Assembly: GCA_963969595.1 (NCBI GenBank)
Contig: OZ018409.1
Location: 10,554,520 to 10,618,519, forward strand
Reading direction: 5' to 3'
Source: Neckera pumila
Lineage: Eukaryota > Streptophyta > Bryopsida > Hypnales > Neckeraceae
DNA length: 64,000 nucleotides
In this document: positions 22,606-34,439 of the stretch, in pieces
Numbering within the stretch: position 1 is the first letter of the stretch
Layout: every line of letters starts with the position of its first letter
Program-made: the position numbers and the translations under genes
The notes under the pieces: generated by a model
Seen by the model: only the letters and a program-made list of their open reading frames with translations
Told to the model about the DNA's origin: nothing
Databases searched by the model: none

Positions 22606-23634
22606 GGTACTTGATAGGGATAGTCATAATTATGCTTATTTGGACTCTTGTAGATGTACTGAAATACCTCACGAGGAATTACGATTCATGTCAGTTCACC
22701 CAAAATCAATGTTGCTCTTTTTAATACATTGAAGTGGCTAACTAAGGATTGGCATTGCATCAAGAAACCTCACAAGCAGCAATCCCTAAACTAGCCAAAA
22801 TTAGCTGAGTTTCTATAAATAAAAAGTTCTTGTGCTACTAGTACATTGTAAAAAAGGTCCTTAATGGAGACATTTAAGCCAAACAACAACAAAAAATAGA
22901 ATTTGATATTAGCCAGTTTGCAACAACTTCCTAATTCCATCAGCCTATATTTGGCCCCAATTCTGTCCAGTCCATTATACAAATCCGTTCACTTTTCTAA
23001 CAACTCTAGTGCATTAATGTCAAAAGGGGTGATGTATCAATCTTTCATTGATGAACACTTGAGTGCCAATGGATACATGGAAGAGTAGTAATGGGTTGTT
23101 CATAGGATGTTTTTGCCTCCATTCTACAAGCAGTTTTGTAATTTTAGAGCAGCTCACTTTAGAAATTCACAAAAATTACAATTTTGATTGAAAACTTGTA
23201 ATTCCACTTGGTTTTGACTCTTGAAACAAGCGCACACCTATGAAGAATATGTTCCACTCTTAGAGATGTCCCTAAGATAGTCCAATTGCAAATCAAGGTG
23301 GTAATAGGCTTGTCTACCTTATGTAGTCAAGTTTTGTGTTATGATACTCCCAAAAATCCTTCACAACTTGCAAAAAACTTGCTTTTCTATTTTTTTTTCC
23401 CATACTACTAACTCACTTTCAAGATAGCCAAAGTCGATGCCTGTTTGTCTTAAAGGTAGCATATTGCACTAACTTAAATTCCATAAATTAGTTTTGGGAT
23501 CACTGCTCACAAGGAACTAAAATTCATGAGTGTCAGTTGACTTAAACTAAGTGGGTTTTAGGATATATTTCTTAGGGTCAGTTCACCTAACTTAAAATTA
23601 GCTGGTAGTAGCTAGACTCTCAATCAACCTGTAA
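22606..23634. other. AT-rich spacer
   Basis: I see nothing here that I can support as a gene or a bounded element. Confidence 0.4.
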
Positions 23635-24133
23635 GACCATCTGCAATGCAGTCACGATACATGGCCCAGTATCGGTATAGCTAACTTTTGAATGCTAGAC
23701 AATTAGAATTTGAAAATTGTCTTATTGGAAGCGCAACGGAAAGAACATGGAGAAGGAACAAAAAAAAATTCAAACTAGACATTGGACAAGTACTTCAAAA
23801 GCAAGGTACAAATCTGAAATTATAGAGGTCTTAACAAATCACGGTTACCAAAGCAACATTTGGCCATTGACCCTCTAAAAATCGTCAAATGTGGAAGGTC
23901 AATGGTCAAATGTTGCTTTGGTAACCGTGATTTGCTAAGACCACTATACTTTCAAATTTGTACCTCGCTTTTGAAGTACCTGTCCAATGTCTAGTTTGAA
24001 ATTTTTTTGTTCCTTCTCCAAGTTTTTTCCGATGCGCTTCTAATAAGACAATTTTCAAATTCTAATTGTTTAGCATTCAAAAGTTAGCTATACCAATATT
24101 GGGCCATGTACCATGACTGCATTGCAGATGGTC
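23635..24133. mobile_element. 499-bp near-complete foldback MITE, TAA target
   Basis: The two halves are reverse complements over about 240 bp each with few mismatches. They share GACCATCTGCAATGCAGTCA at the tips, AAAGTTAGCTATACC or its inverse, and CAAATTTGTACCTCGCTTTTG or its inverse. Near the centre are TCACGGTTACCAAAGCAACA and its inverse, leaving a short loop near 23880-23900. TAA lies outside both ends (23632-23634 and 24134-24136), which fits a PIF/Harbinger-type 3-bp duplication. Transcribed, it would give a very long hairpin RNA. Confidence 0.8.
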
Positions 24134-24612
24134 TAATAATTTTCCTTCCACTTGTTACTCGATCACAGAGCCTTCAGTTGTAGATACTCTGTCTGTGATG
24201 CTGTCTGTTCTTGAGGATATTATCTTATCTTGAAACTGGGTTCAGTTCGCCTGGTCCGTCCGTCCATCCACCCAACTGAAGGCTAACTTATCCATGCACA
24301 AGGCAAGGCATGCTAGAAGTGTGTCAATCCGTGGAAGTTATACCTCACAGAACCAACCACCCAAATTCATATGGGGCCGATCCGCCCATATTGCATTGCA
24401 TGGTCAGTCGCTCTCATTCAACACATGCCGAGGCCACACCTTTGGTGTTGCTAGTGATCAAATCAATACCCAAATCGCAAGTGACCCCATTCAACCACTT
24501 TGCAACCTCCAAACTCACAATTCAATTCGTAATTTGGGACTCGTTTCCTGGAGCACCACCACAGCAGGTACCAGCCATGAAGCAACTTGTGAGGAAACTC
24601 AACAAAACTTAC
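24134..24612. other. Spacer with moderately GC-rich sequence
   Basis: Two overlapping 100-aa ORFs in different frames run through 24294-24621, but neither has recognisable motifs, and they cannot both be coding. No gene called. Confidence 0.4.
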
Positions 24613-24927
24613 ATTAGATGAGATTCGGGGGTCTTGGAGGGCTCCGAGTTCCCCTGTTGTCTACTGCGTTTTCAAACTGCAGGAACGCAACAGCACTAGC
24701 AGCTGGCTGATGTAGCCAAGTGACTGCCACGTCATTTTTTGAAGAAAAAAAATTAAAAAAAAAAAATTGCTTAAAATGATATTTTGGTCATGTTTTTGTT
24801 TTGTTTTTGTTTGTTTGTTTTTTGAAAAAAAAAAATTCTGACACACCTGTACCGGCGTTCACTGAATCTGGGTAAATCAGGGAACAGGCCTGAAACGGCC
24901 CTCCAAGACCCCCAAATATCATCTAAT
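24613..24927. mobile_element. ATTAGAG-type TIR element, subfamily A (best-preserved ends)
   Basis: Left end ATTAGATGAGATTCGGGGGT, with TCTTGGAGGGC following. The right end, in reverse complement, is ATTAGATGATATTTGGGGGT, also followed by TCTTGGAGGGC. Inside lie CTGATGTAGCCAAGTGACT, GCCACGTCATTTTTT, poly-A and TTTG runs, and a segment with CGTTCACTGAATCTGG. No ORF. Confidence 0.75.
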
Positions 24928-25854
24928 GCATATTGTAAGGTAACTACGCCTAATATTGCACGGTTCCTAAAAGCGCACAGTGGATATTCTTGCGTAAAAT
25001 GTACTCCCACTATTCATATGACTTTATGATTGCTTTTGGGTACACCTATTCTGAACACTTTGGAAATTCGTAGTTTATTCACATGGTGTCCAAAAAATGC
25101 ATTCTAAGAGAATCTAGAATCCCCTTTTGACTACCAATGGGACCCCACAAAAAAAAATTCAATACAATAGTCAAAACCATGCTAAATCAGGCTGGATTGC
25201 TTAACTGTGCGATTTAAGGTGCAGCTACCTTAAATGCTCTTGTATTTTTATATGTAAATGAACATGTGCCACATCCATAAATTTTAACCAGAGAAGACAT
25301 GCTAAAACCTACATTTGGACAGAAGGGACAGATGTATGTAGACATGGTGGAAGCAGTATACACTTGACCATGTTGGGCAGACTCTCAGTTCAATAACAAG
25401 TGTCACAAAAATCAAGGGCTATTTTATCTTCAATTTTGAAGTTCACATATTTGGCCAATACTTCAAGGAATTTAGAGAATAAGGGCCACGCATGAATGTA
25501 GAGGATACAAGGTAGCTCACCCATTTCTGATCACCCCCAATTTCCAATCTATAGGTTGTTGTCTTTCCGTGAATTTGTGGCTCAATTCCCGGCGCATTAT
25601 GATTGGCTGCAAGACAATCAATATTGCAACCAACCCTTGGTCAATTTTGCAATCAAATTATGGTTAGAAATAGAAAGGTCCGTATTACCATTATAGACCA
25701 AAGAGAATCTTCCACTAAAAAATTCATGGTAATTATGTTTTGTGTAATAAAATTTTGGAAAAATACGCAATCCTTCCAAACTCTACTTTTGCACACGGGA
25801 AAAATTCCACACTCAAAAAACTAGCGCTCCAAATATTTGCAATTGCTTGAGTGG
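24928..25854. other. AT-rich spacer
   Basis: No feature supported. Confidence 0.4.
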
Positions 25855-26015
25855 TTGGAAATGGGTGGACTACCTTAGTCACTATGGAAATCACATCTTT
25901 TTTGGTACCATGTGAATTATTTGCATAAAAAAAAATCCATTGGAAGTCAAACTATTAATGTGCCAGACCTTATATAGAAGGATTATTTGTCGTACATTAG
26001 ACATTTAATGTCCAC
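25855..26015. repeat. Dispersed ~170-bp repeat, copy
   Basis: Contains CCATTGGAAGTCAAACTA, a degraded AGACCTTATATAGAAGGATT, and TTTGTCGTACATTAGACA, in the family order. Confidence 0.55.
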
Positions 26016-26874
26016 AATGTCCTTATACAGTTCATAGATTCTCTCTAGTAATACTAATCATGAAAAGCTTGAGAAGATGCTTTGTGTCCTTTAGATGATT
26101 TCAGGGGATAACTTTGGGATGGAAAAGAATGTTTTTCATCCAAATGGAGGGAGGTGGTGGTGTTTGAATACATCTTTAAAGAGTGGTGTTGGATGTTCCT
26201 TCCTACTAATATTTTTTAATTTTCTTTATATAAGAAAATGGCAATCCACACATTACCATGTAGTGTATTTTGTTAGCATCTATTCTTTTCTCTTCTTCTT
26301 AATTATAGCCACAAATAAGACCTTTCCATCAATTGGTGCTTGAGATGGAGACTCAAGATTAACACATAAGCACATGTTAAACAATCTTTTGTGAAACTGA
26401 GTCCAATCATTGAAATGAAGCTTATCAATTGTAGTTTCAATTGAATATTTTATTGCAATTTGAACCTTGAACCTATGATTAAGGAATTTTAATTTTCTAA
26501 TTTTCTAATGATATTTAACTGCTTTGCACCATAGTACTTTAAACAAATATACACATATGGAGAAATTTTTAAATTTATAAGTGTATTTCATATTTGATAT
26601 GAGTTTTTTCACTTTTTATTTAAAATGCACAATAATTTCAAATTTTCACAAAAAAAACTATAATTTGTATGACTTATAAGACATGTAACTGTATCTCAAA
26701 AAAAATTTATTAGAAAGTTCATTCATATGTACTTGCATAATGGAATATATAGAGACTGGGCCTTTGAAGTTTGAAAAATTGGTCATAGATTTGTCCTTTC
26801 GAGGTTAGATCCTATGAAGACTTAAAAAACAAAAGGTATTTTGTGTGTAGTTTAAGTCTTTTATAATATAAAGC

Positions 26875-27146
26875 ATTAGAGGGAATTTGGGGGCTCTGGA
26901 AGGCTATTTCAAACCCGTTCCCTAATCTGGACGGATTCAATGAACAACAGTACGGACGTGTCAGCATTTTTTTTTCAATTTTTTTCTTACCAAAATATTA
27001 GTTCAAGTAAAAAGATTTTTTCTTTTCTTTTCAAAAATGACGTGGTAGTCGCTGTGCCATGTCAGCCAGTTGTTGCAGCTGCATTTCCGTAGTCTAAGAA
27101 CGCAAGGGAACTTGCAGCCCTCTAAGACCCCCAAATCCCCTCTAAT
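26875..27146. mobile_element. ATTAGAG-type TIR element, subfamily A
   Basis: Starts ATTAGAGGGAATTTGGGGGC and ends CCCCCAAATCCCCTCTAAT. The interior has AACCCGTTCCCTAATCTGG, an inverted ATGACGTGG motif, and CATGTCAGCCAG. No ORF. Confidence 0.75.
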
Positions 27147-29360
27147 GGAAAGAATTTTCATCCATATTCACATCATTCATTGAGCTAAGTTCAAGTCATA
27201 TTCAGATTTTTGTACTTTCAACGGGATAGTTTATATAATATGTAATATACCTACATAGTATATATCAAAGTTTTAAATTTTTATTCCTTAAAATTTGATT
27301 TTGACATTCAGAAGCGTTTCTTTTGCTTTTGAAAAAAATAAAACTTCTAAAATTTTAAATATAGTTTTTACTTGCTTGAAATTTATTTAAATTCCTCAAA
27401 AAATTCCAAGAAGTGACTTTTTTTTAAAGTTTGAAGTTGAGGATCTATAACCATGTTTCTAAATGTTGAATACAACCATGTTTCTAAATGTTGCATAAAA
27501 AATTTCTTCATTTCATAATGTTATGCTCCAAAATGCACTTCTACTCTAAAATTTAGATTTTTTAAGTATATTTTATATTTGATATGAATTTTTTTCATTT
27601 TTCCTTCAAAAATTCTTGGTAATTTGATTTTCTACAAAAAAATCTTTAAAACTTAATGACCTATATTAGACTTTTGATTCATCTATGAAAATAAAAATTA
27701 GAATTATTACTCAATTGATTGTAAAATGAGGGCTGATAAAATTTGAGTTTTGACCCTATGACGGGACACATGATTATGGGCTTCATCCTTTCAAGATTAA
27801 ATTGCATGAAACAAAATTTGTAAATCTATGCTTGTTGTGACATTTTGATACCATACCCGGCCGGCAAAAATAATTCTAAAAAATGAGGAATTTTAGAAAA
27901 AAAAATTCAATTTCTTTGGTACAGAAAAAACATGATTGTATGCAATATAAACCCATGAGTGTGATATACGTGAAAATTATATTCATGCAAAGCTCCTAGT
28001 TTTGCACATTTAGAAACGGTTTCCAAAGACCGTGGAAAAAATTTAAAAGCAAAGGTGCCTATGCAAACTTCAATTTGTCTTTTGAGGGAACAAATGGTTG
28101 TTTAGGGATTAAGAGTGTAAAAACTGCAATTTGGTTGTCTCTAGCCATTTGCTTTTGGAATTTCTTGACTTATCTAATAATTAAATAATGAAAACAAATC
28201 TACTCAACATAATCTGTAGTTTTGGATCCCTAAAGGACCAAACTACATTTTTTTCGCAATATAGCGATTTTGATCCGCTCAATACAAATGGAAATTTTTT
28301 TTTTTCTCTTTGAAATTTTCACACAACATATGGATAAGGCTTTTCTTCAAGGCCTAATAATTTTCATAACTTTTTACTACATGTTTTAAAGTAATTGTTT
28401 GATATGTTTTTTTTTAGATAGTAATCTAAGCAGATATAAAAAATCACTTTTTTTAGAAACAAAAATTAGAATTTTTTTTTTTAATATTTATATACACGTG
28501 GAAAGCTTTGAATCATTTCATTTTGATTAATGAGATGAATGCTATGAGAAGTTTTAGTTTGTGGGCAGTTATGGATTCTCTACTCTAAAATAAACTTTGA
28601 AGTCCTTCATTTATCTCAATTTTCAATATTTAAAATAAACAAAATCATAGGATATAGATTGTTTATTACTTACTAGTTTACTTCTTTCTACTTACTATTT
28701 TTTTCCTATGTGTCGTACTCTACAATTTCAAATGATTTGAAATTTTTCAATCATGTAGCCAACTTGCTTTGAAGAATGAATTCAAAGAAGCACCACCAAC
28801 ATGGACATTTTCAAAGAAGCACCACCAAAAAAATTGAATAAGCACATGAACCTAGTTCTTATTTTTAAATTGATTCAGCTTTTGTTAGATCTTACTGGCA
28901 CTTGAAAGACAATTTTAGATGCTATATGCATGCCTGTTTAACTATGATATGAATAAACTATGAATTTTCAAAGAGTTGATAATAGATGTGCTTGAGATGA
29001 AGCCAATGCTCTCATATGGAGGTGGTATGTAATAAAAATGGATGATGAAGTTGGCACTTTCCAACCGCATAATTAATTAATTTTTTAAATATTAAAGTTC
29101 TATAGATACTAAAAAAATATAGATAAATCATAAGATTTATTTTTTGCATACAATTTTTTTTATTTCTAAATCAGCTGAATCAATTTAAAATCACTAATTT
29201 TGGCATTTAATTTTAGAATTCTCCAACTTTGATACCTACCTAAAATAGTCTAGAGTGGATTTTTCTGCGAAGTTGCAATTAGGTGTAATTATTACGTCAC
29301 ATCTTGTTGCAAACTATGATATGGGGACTTGAATAAGAGCAATGAGGCTTTATGCCAATC
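27147..29360. other. AT-rich desert with decayed TTAA-family sequence
   Basis: Positions about 27960-28840 read as minus-orientation TTAA-family sequence (GAGGGAACAAATGGTTGTTTAGGGATT and, from 28540, the segment also seen at 20990 and 21380-21850). A 29-bp tandem duplication, ACCATGTTTCTAAATGTTG, lies at 27450-27495. No gene. Confidence 0.45.
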
Positions 29361-29470
29361 ATTAGATGATATTCGGGGGTCTTGGAGGGCCGTTTTAGGC
29401 CCGTTCCCTGATCTGCCCAAATTCAATGAACGCCGGTACGGGGGTGTCAAAATTTTTTTTTTCACCTAAT
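29361..29470. mobile_element. ATTAGAG-type element, one-sided remnant
   Basis: Starts ATTAGATGATATTCGGGGGT and continues with GGCCCGTTCCCTGATCTG and AACGCCGGTACGG. It then breaks off after a short poly-T, with at most a degenerate CCTAAT end at about 29464-29470. Confidence 0.55.
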
Positions 29471-29554
29471 GTGGAAGTTAAGTTATGTACACCCATTATG
29501 GACCTTCACCTCTATTTACCTATTGAAGATTTCATGCTAAAATCTTGGACAAGT

Positions 29555-30150
29555 ATAGTGGAGGGATGAAATTGGGTGAAGACCTTCACTACCTACATGT
29601 ATAAGATGTGTCCACTTAACTATCCCAAATTGACCCTTCATAAACAATGGTACACAGGCTAATGTTACAAATATAGAATAAAAATAAATTTACTAAATTT
29701 CTAGCTTGTAACAAATTTTAATTAAAATCTCTATCCAACTTTATTCTATGAATATTAAAATTAAAATAAAACATTGAGATAATAACATGGAACAATTTAA
29801 AGAATCTATCTTACAAAGTGCGAGTGCCATCACATCTTTCACATTTTTTTATTGTGCAACTCCGCCTATTGTGTACTGCAAACAATCAATGAGATAAGAG
29901 ATTGGGGTATCTTTTGAAAACAATTGCCAAGGGTAGCCTTCACTGCCCACGTACCCAAGATGTGTCTACTCAACTACCCCAAACTAATCGTTTATACACA
30001 GTGAGAGAAGCTATCGGTATATCTTTTTAAAACAGTTGCCAAGGGTAGTTTTCATTGCCCACATACCTGAGATGTGTCTTCTCAACTATCCCAATCTAAG
30101 TGTTTATGCACGATGGCATACATGCTAGTATTACAAACCTAGGGTTCAAA
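29555..30150. repeat. Three spaced copies of a ~110-bp unit
   Basis: Units near 29575-29685, 29905-30005 and 30010-30150 share CTTCACT(A/G)CC(T/C)AC, AAGATGTGTC(C/T)ACT, CAACTA(C/T)CCCAA and GTTTAT(A/G)CAC or TTCATAAACAATGG. The last two are tandem (GCCAAGGGTAG in both). No ORF is conserved between them. Confidence 0.6.
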
Positions 30151-31490
30151 ATAAATATTGGCTTTCTCTTTCAGAGGCATGAAGAAATAAGATGTTCCAT
30201 CATCTTGCAATGTAAAGGGGCTCTATAAGAAGTGGACGATTATTAAATTGAAATAGTTGTGTAAGTATATTATATCCAATGGATGGTGGTTGTCCAAATA
30301 TTTCTAAAAATAGACTAAAATTTTGGAAGATGTTATTTTTTTAAATTGTAAGGATAAACTTACCTTTTTATTTTTAAGCATACGATGAATTGCATTTGCG
30401 AACTTTAATTAATAATCCAAATCCTTAGAGTCAATGATGAATTTTCAAGTGAATAGACTTTTTATTTATGCCAACTCCTTAAGGATTAGAGTTCCTCTCT
30501 TTCTTTGACACAAATGCCAACCTCAACCATTGGATCTGATAGGCTTCAAGGTAGGAGGTCTAGATACAAAGTGACCTTTTATTAGTTGATTTGCAATTTT
30601 GATGAGTTTAATTTTTGAAGTATTTTTCAATAAATTTTACTTGAAAAACAAATTGAATGGGCATCTATTCCAAGTTGTTTTAGCATATTTTTGGGACCTT
30701 CATAGAATTAGTTATAAATTTTGAAGTGGCAATCACAAAGGGCTCTAAAAGCGTCTACTCCATGGTATATTCATTTTTGGTACATTGATTCATTCATTGA
30801 AGAAAGCAATATGTATCTTTGCATTAGAAAATACTTTTTAGAGCTTGAATTGTTTGAGGACCTACCTTACTCTTTGCCCTTTGAAAAGAGAGGAGACAAA
30901 AATTTTCTTTTCCATGTACCGTACGTATAGGTCGGTTTGGGAAATAAGTAGGGGAAAATTTGGATCATGTCTAAAATTTTGAAATATTGTACAGCTATTC
31001 CTGAAAATCTGATAAAAATTCATTACTGCTAATTATGAATACCCAAAAATATTCCCGAGAAAATTTAGAAAAAGGAACAAATTACACACGAATAGAAAAA
31101 AACAATCCAAAATTAGGAGTGTCTAAAAATTAGAAAAAGCAAAGTGCCGAAAGCCAAGAAATCCAAATCAAGCGGCCGAATTGTCGAGCTACAAAAACTA
31201 AACTATTTCAACAGCAAGGTGCCAAAAATGACCTATGCGTACAATAGTAGGTGAACAAGCATTGATTTCTTTTACAAGCGTAACTTCATGAAGAGGCGAA
31301 ATTTTAAGGCAATTGCTTTTCTTTTTTCAAAACTCATTTTCAGGTCCAAGAAATAGTTTTTTTGGGGTCAGCAGACGATGGATGATAATTGTTAAAATAT
31401 AGATGGAATCATCACTCAGAACTGGATAAATAAAGTATAAATCTGTAGATGAAGAATGTTATATTAAAATCCCTGGGGATAGCTAATAAG
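30151..31490. other. AT-rich spacer with a repeat shared with 37.9 kb
   Basis: Positions about 30610-30745 match 37855-38000 (TTTTCAATAAATTTTACTTGA or CCTTGA, GGCATCTA, GTTATAAATTTTGAAGT, GGGCTCTAAAA). Otherwise nothing is supported. Confidence 0.45.
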
Positions 31491-31494
31491 CTCC

Positions 31495-31865
31495 TGGTAC
31501 GAGTCACATGAAGCAGGTTGGGCTGGCCTGCGTTGAAACGGGTCAAATAGGATAAGCGTGAGTCCTTGTCATGGGGAGGAGGTGGCAAGTGCAGGAACCG
31601 ACCTGGAAGAAGGGCTGGGCCAAGTCACTGGGGCAGTGCCGGGAGGTGGGTTGGTACAAGGGAGGTAGGTACGTACTGCCGGGGGGGAATGGATGGGTGG
31701 GTGGGTAGCTGGGTAGGTAGAACGGTAGGCTGGCCCTTTCACCTACACTCCAAGCCTGTCCCTGTCCCAACCTCCCACTGCCCTTTCACATGTTTGTACC
31801 CTTCACCCTTGGACACTACACCCAGCCACGTCAGATCAAGTGCTCAAACTTGCTTTAACCCATAA
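31495..31865. other. GC-rich low-complexity island
   Basis: G-rich plus strand (GGGGGGGAATGGATGGGTGG and neighbours). It is open on both strands, but the translations are Trp/Gly- or Pro-rich and overlap fully, as expected from composition. No gene called. It could be a decayed promoter or microsatellite-derived sequence. Confidence 0.4.
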
Positions 31866-31894
31866 ACAACGCAGTGGCCATTTTTTTGTCATTG

Positions 31895-32068
31895 AATGCC
31901 TTATGTGTAAGTAGGACAAAAGTGCAATTATTCATTCTCGAAATTTTGTGTGGAAAGGGGAGGTCCTTGTGTAGTAGTTTGACTTCCAATGAGTGCTTTT
32001 AGAATTTTTTAAACCAACTATTCACACAATTCAAAAAGAAATGATTTCCGTGGTCACTAGCCCGTCCC
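31895..32068 (-). repeat. Dispersed ~170-bp repeat, minus copy
   Basis: Reverse orientation of the 9890 family: GGACAAAAGTGCAATTATTC, TTTTGTGTGGAAAGGGGAGG, GTTTGACTTCCAATGAGTGC and GTGGTCACTAGCCCGTCC. The TTAA element at 32069 begins exactly where this copy stops. Confidence 0.65.
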
Positions 32069-32984
32069 TTAACCCCTAAAATACCAAGACATTTTCTGGC
32101 TCTGAAACTAATGAAAACTGTCATTTCTATTGCAATCGCTTAAGAAACCAAAAAATACTTTTTTTAGAATCTAACTGTAAGATCTTGTACTTCACTTGTC
32201 TCAAATCATGTAGTGAAACTTTCTAGAAGTTTGACCAAACTAATTGGAAGGTATTAGCATTCAAAGTTGGAAAAAAAAGTTGTTTTTGAATTGTGGCCTG
32301 CAATTTCAGATGACTTTGATGACCATTTGTGGGTTTTTTTTTGCACTGCACACCATAAAGTTAAAATTTTTTATACTGAACAATTGAGTTGAGAGTCGGG
32401 GAATAAAATTTCAAGATATCAAAACTTGATTCACATCTAAAAAAGTTGTTAAATAGAAGTAGGTCCAAAGTTGAACGAAACACTAAATCCCGAATAGCTC
32501 TTAGATGGAATTAAAATACCATAATCCCAACGGTGGGATTGTTCTTGCAAACAAATTTGATCTTGTCAACAAAAAATTTGAATTTTTTTGAAAATTGCAT
32601 GCAAAAATGAATTCTATAAGTTGTTTTTTGAAGAAGATGCTCAGATTGCTTGAAAAACAAGATTGTCCATAACTTTCTCATTATTAGTCAAAATACAATG
32701 AATCAAAAGCTTCAGATGTAGACAAAAACATGATCCCTCAGAAAATAATTAAAAATTAAAAAAAATCATATTTTTTTCCTGTCCAACGAATTGTATTTTT
32801 GGCTTCGGATGGCATAATTTTGCTCTTGGGCATCGATTGAAAAGAAATATGTACTTTTAGAAAGCTAATGTAATTTCCTGTCTTCAAAAAAGGTTCAAAA
32901 AATTAAAAATCAAAATTTGAAGTCACACGGGCCTACCCAAAATTTGAAGTGTCCCATGAGAAAACTTTGGTACTTTAGGGTTAA
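32069..32984 (+). mobile_element. TTAA-flanked TIR element (916 bp)
   Basis: TTAA lies at both extremities. The left end reads TTAACCCCTAAAATACCAAG, and the right end in reverse complement reads TTAACCCTAAAGTACCAAAG. It is collinear over its full length with the copy at 43929-44851, with shared strings such as AAATTCTATAAGTTGTTTTT and AACAAGATTGTCCATAA. No ORF over 60 codons is conserved. The TTAA target and CCC-starting inverted ends are the hallmarks of piggyBac-type transposons, so I infer a non-autonomous piggyBac-like element. Confidence 0.7.
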
Positions 32985-33385
32985 GGATTAACCTTAAAGG
33001 TCTAGGTAGCCCAATTATGGACTGACATTGAACATAACATTGTTTACCAATGAGATAGGGGGCCCTTTTGTAGCCTTGAATAAGGGACCTTTACAACGAA
33101 CAAAATTGTCTTATAGGGATCCTCAGCCAACTCCAATCCTTCAATTAATCTCTAAAGGCCCAAGGCCATTTTTCTATGAAAAAACATTCAAAATTGCCCC
33201 TATTGCTGCGTTCCATTAGAAAAGAATTGAACCCAAAAAGAGGCCTTGAGTTTTCTTACCACTTTTAGTACTAATTGCATGTAATTGCATGAATATGAGA
33301 GCAATCATAGATTCATTACAACCACCACTTGGCATGTGCTCAATCCTTCATGAGGAAACCATCATGAAATTTATAATACTTTGAA

Positions 33386-33595
33386 GTTAGATTGGATAAT
33401 GATGACAAATTTTTGAGTTCATAATGCAATTCTTGGCCAATTAGTGAATTAAAAAGGCTCTTCCCACCCACTAATTCAAGAGATCATGGAAATGGATTGA
33501 GTAATGATGACAAATTTTTGAATTCATTATAGAATTCTTGGCCTAATTAGTAAGTTGTGAAGGCTTTTCCCACCCAAATTTTTGCATTACAAAGC
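33386..33595. repeat. Tandem duplication, ~108-bp unit
   Basis: Two units share AATGATGACAAATTTTTGA, TTCATTA or TTCATAA, ATTCTTGGCC, ATTAGT and GGC(T/T)(C/T)TTCCCACCCA. They lie head to tail. Confidence 0.75.
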
Positions 33596-33811
33596 GGCCT
33601 CTTTTGGGGTTCAATTCATTTCTAATGCATAAAAAAATTCAACAATTTGATTTTTTGGAAATCTAACTGTAGAATCTTGTAGTAGACTTGAAGAAGAAGA
33701 AGTGGTAAAATTTTTGTGACATTTGACCATATAGATTGAAAGATACAAGCATTTGAAGGGTAAGGTTTTTATTTTTCTCACTGTGCTCGACAATTTCATA
33801 TGCCTTTGACC

Positions 33812-34098
33812 ACTAGATGTTATTTGAGGGCAGTAAAGGGCTGTTTCAGGCCCGTTCTCCAAACTAATCCCAATGCAGGGAAGGAACGTCAGATTGCTAT
33901 CAGAATCCTAATTACCCAAAAAAAAAAAATTGCTTCTGAAATCAAAAAAGAAAGTTTTAAGAAAAAATTCAAAAAAACAATTGACATGGCCGAAGTGCGG
34001 CCACGTCACATTGCTACGCTGCGCTACTATGGCGCAGCGCAGCGCATTCCTTGCAGTCAGGAACTCGCAGCCCTTTGGGAGGGCCAAATCCCATGTGA
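33812..34098. mobile_element. ATTAGAG-type element, decayed ends
   Basis: The interior matches the 22378 copy closely: GCAGTAAAGGGCTGTTTCAG, AGGCCCGTTC, ATGCAGGGAAGGAACGTC and GCAGCCCTTTGGGAGGGC. The termini have drifted to ACTAGATG and CCCATGTG. It contains GGCCACGTCACATTG and a short GCGCAGCGCAGCGC run. Confidence 0.6.
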
Positions 34099-34439
34099 AT
34101 AATATATAGGCAAAAGCTTTGGGCAACGCTTGGAAAAAGGTTCATATGCGTTCCTGGTCTATTCTTGATTTGTTCACCTCCATTGAAAACTTTGAGGTTA
34201 ACGTCCTTCATCCACCCGATATTGTAATTGAGTTTTTTCCTACCTCAATCTACTATTGTAGCTATAGGATAAGGTTGCCACATTGATGCCAAATAATTAA
34301 ATAAAGTTTCCAAAGTAGATTTGGCACTTTAAAATTTAATTATTAAAAATATGACATTACATTCTTCAAAATCAAATTCTTTTGGTGTATTCAAAGATGA
34401 GAAGAGTAGCTCTTTATACAAGTGGGATGGTAGAAGGTA

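Noticed and set aside
24294..24621. Two overlapping ~105-codon plus-strand ORFs
   Set aside because: Different frames of the same sequence, neither with motifs; one runs into the ATTAGAG element end.
31543..31865. 99-codon plus and 75-codon minus ORFs in the GC-rich island
   Set aside because: Translations are low-complexity and mutually overlapping; best explained by G-rich repeats.
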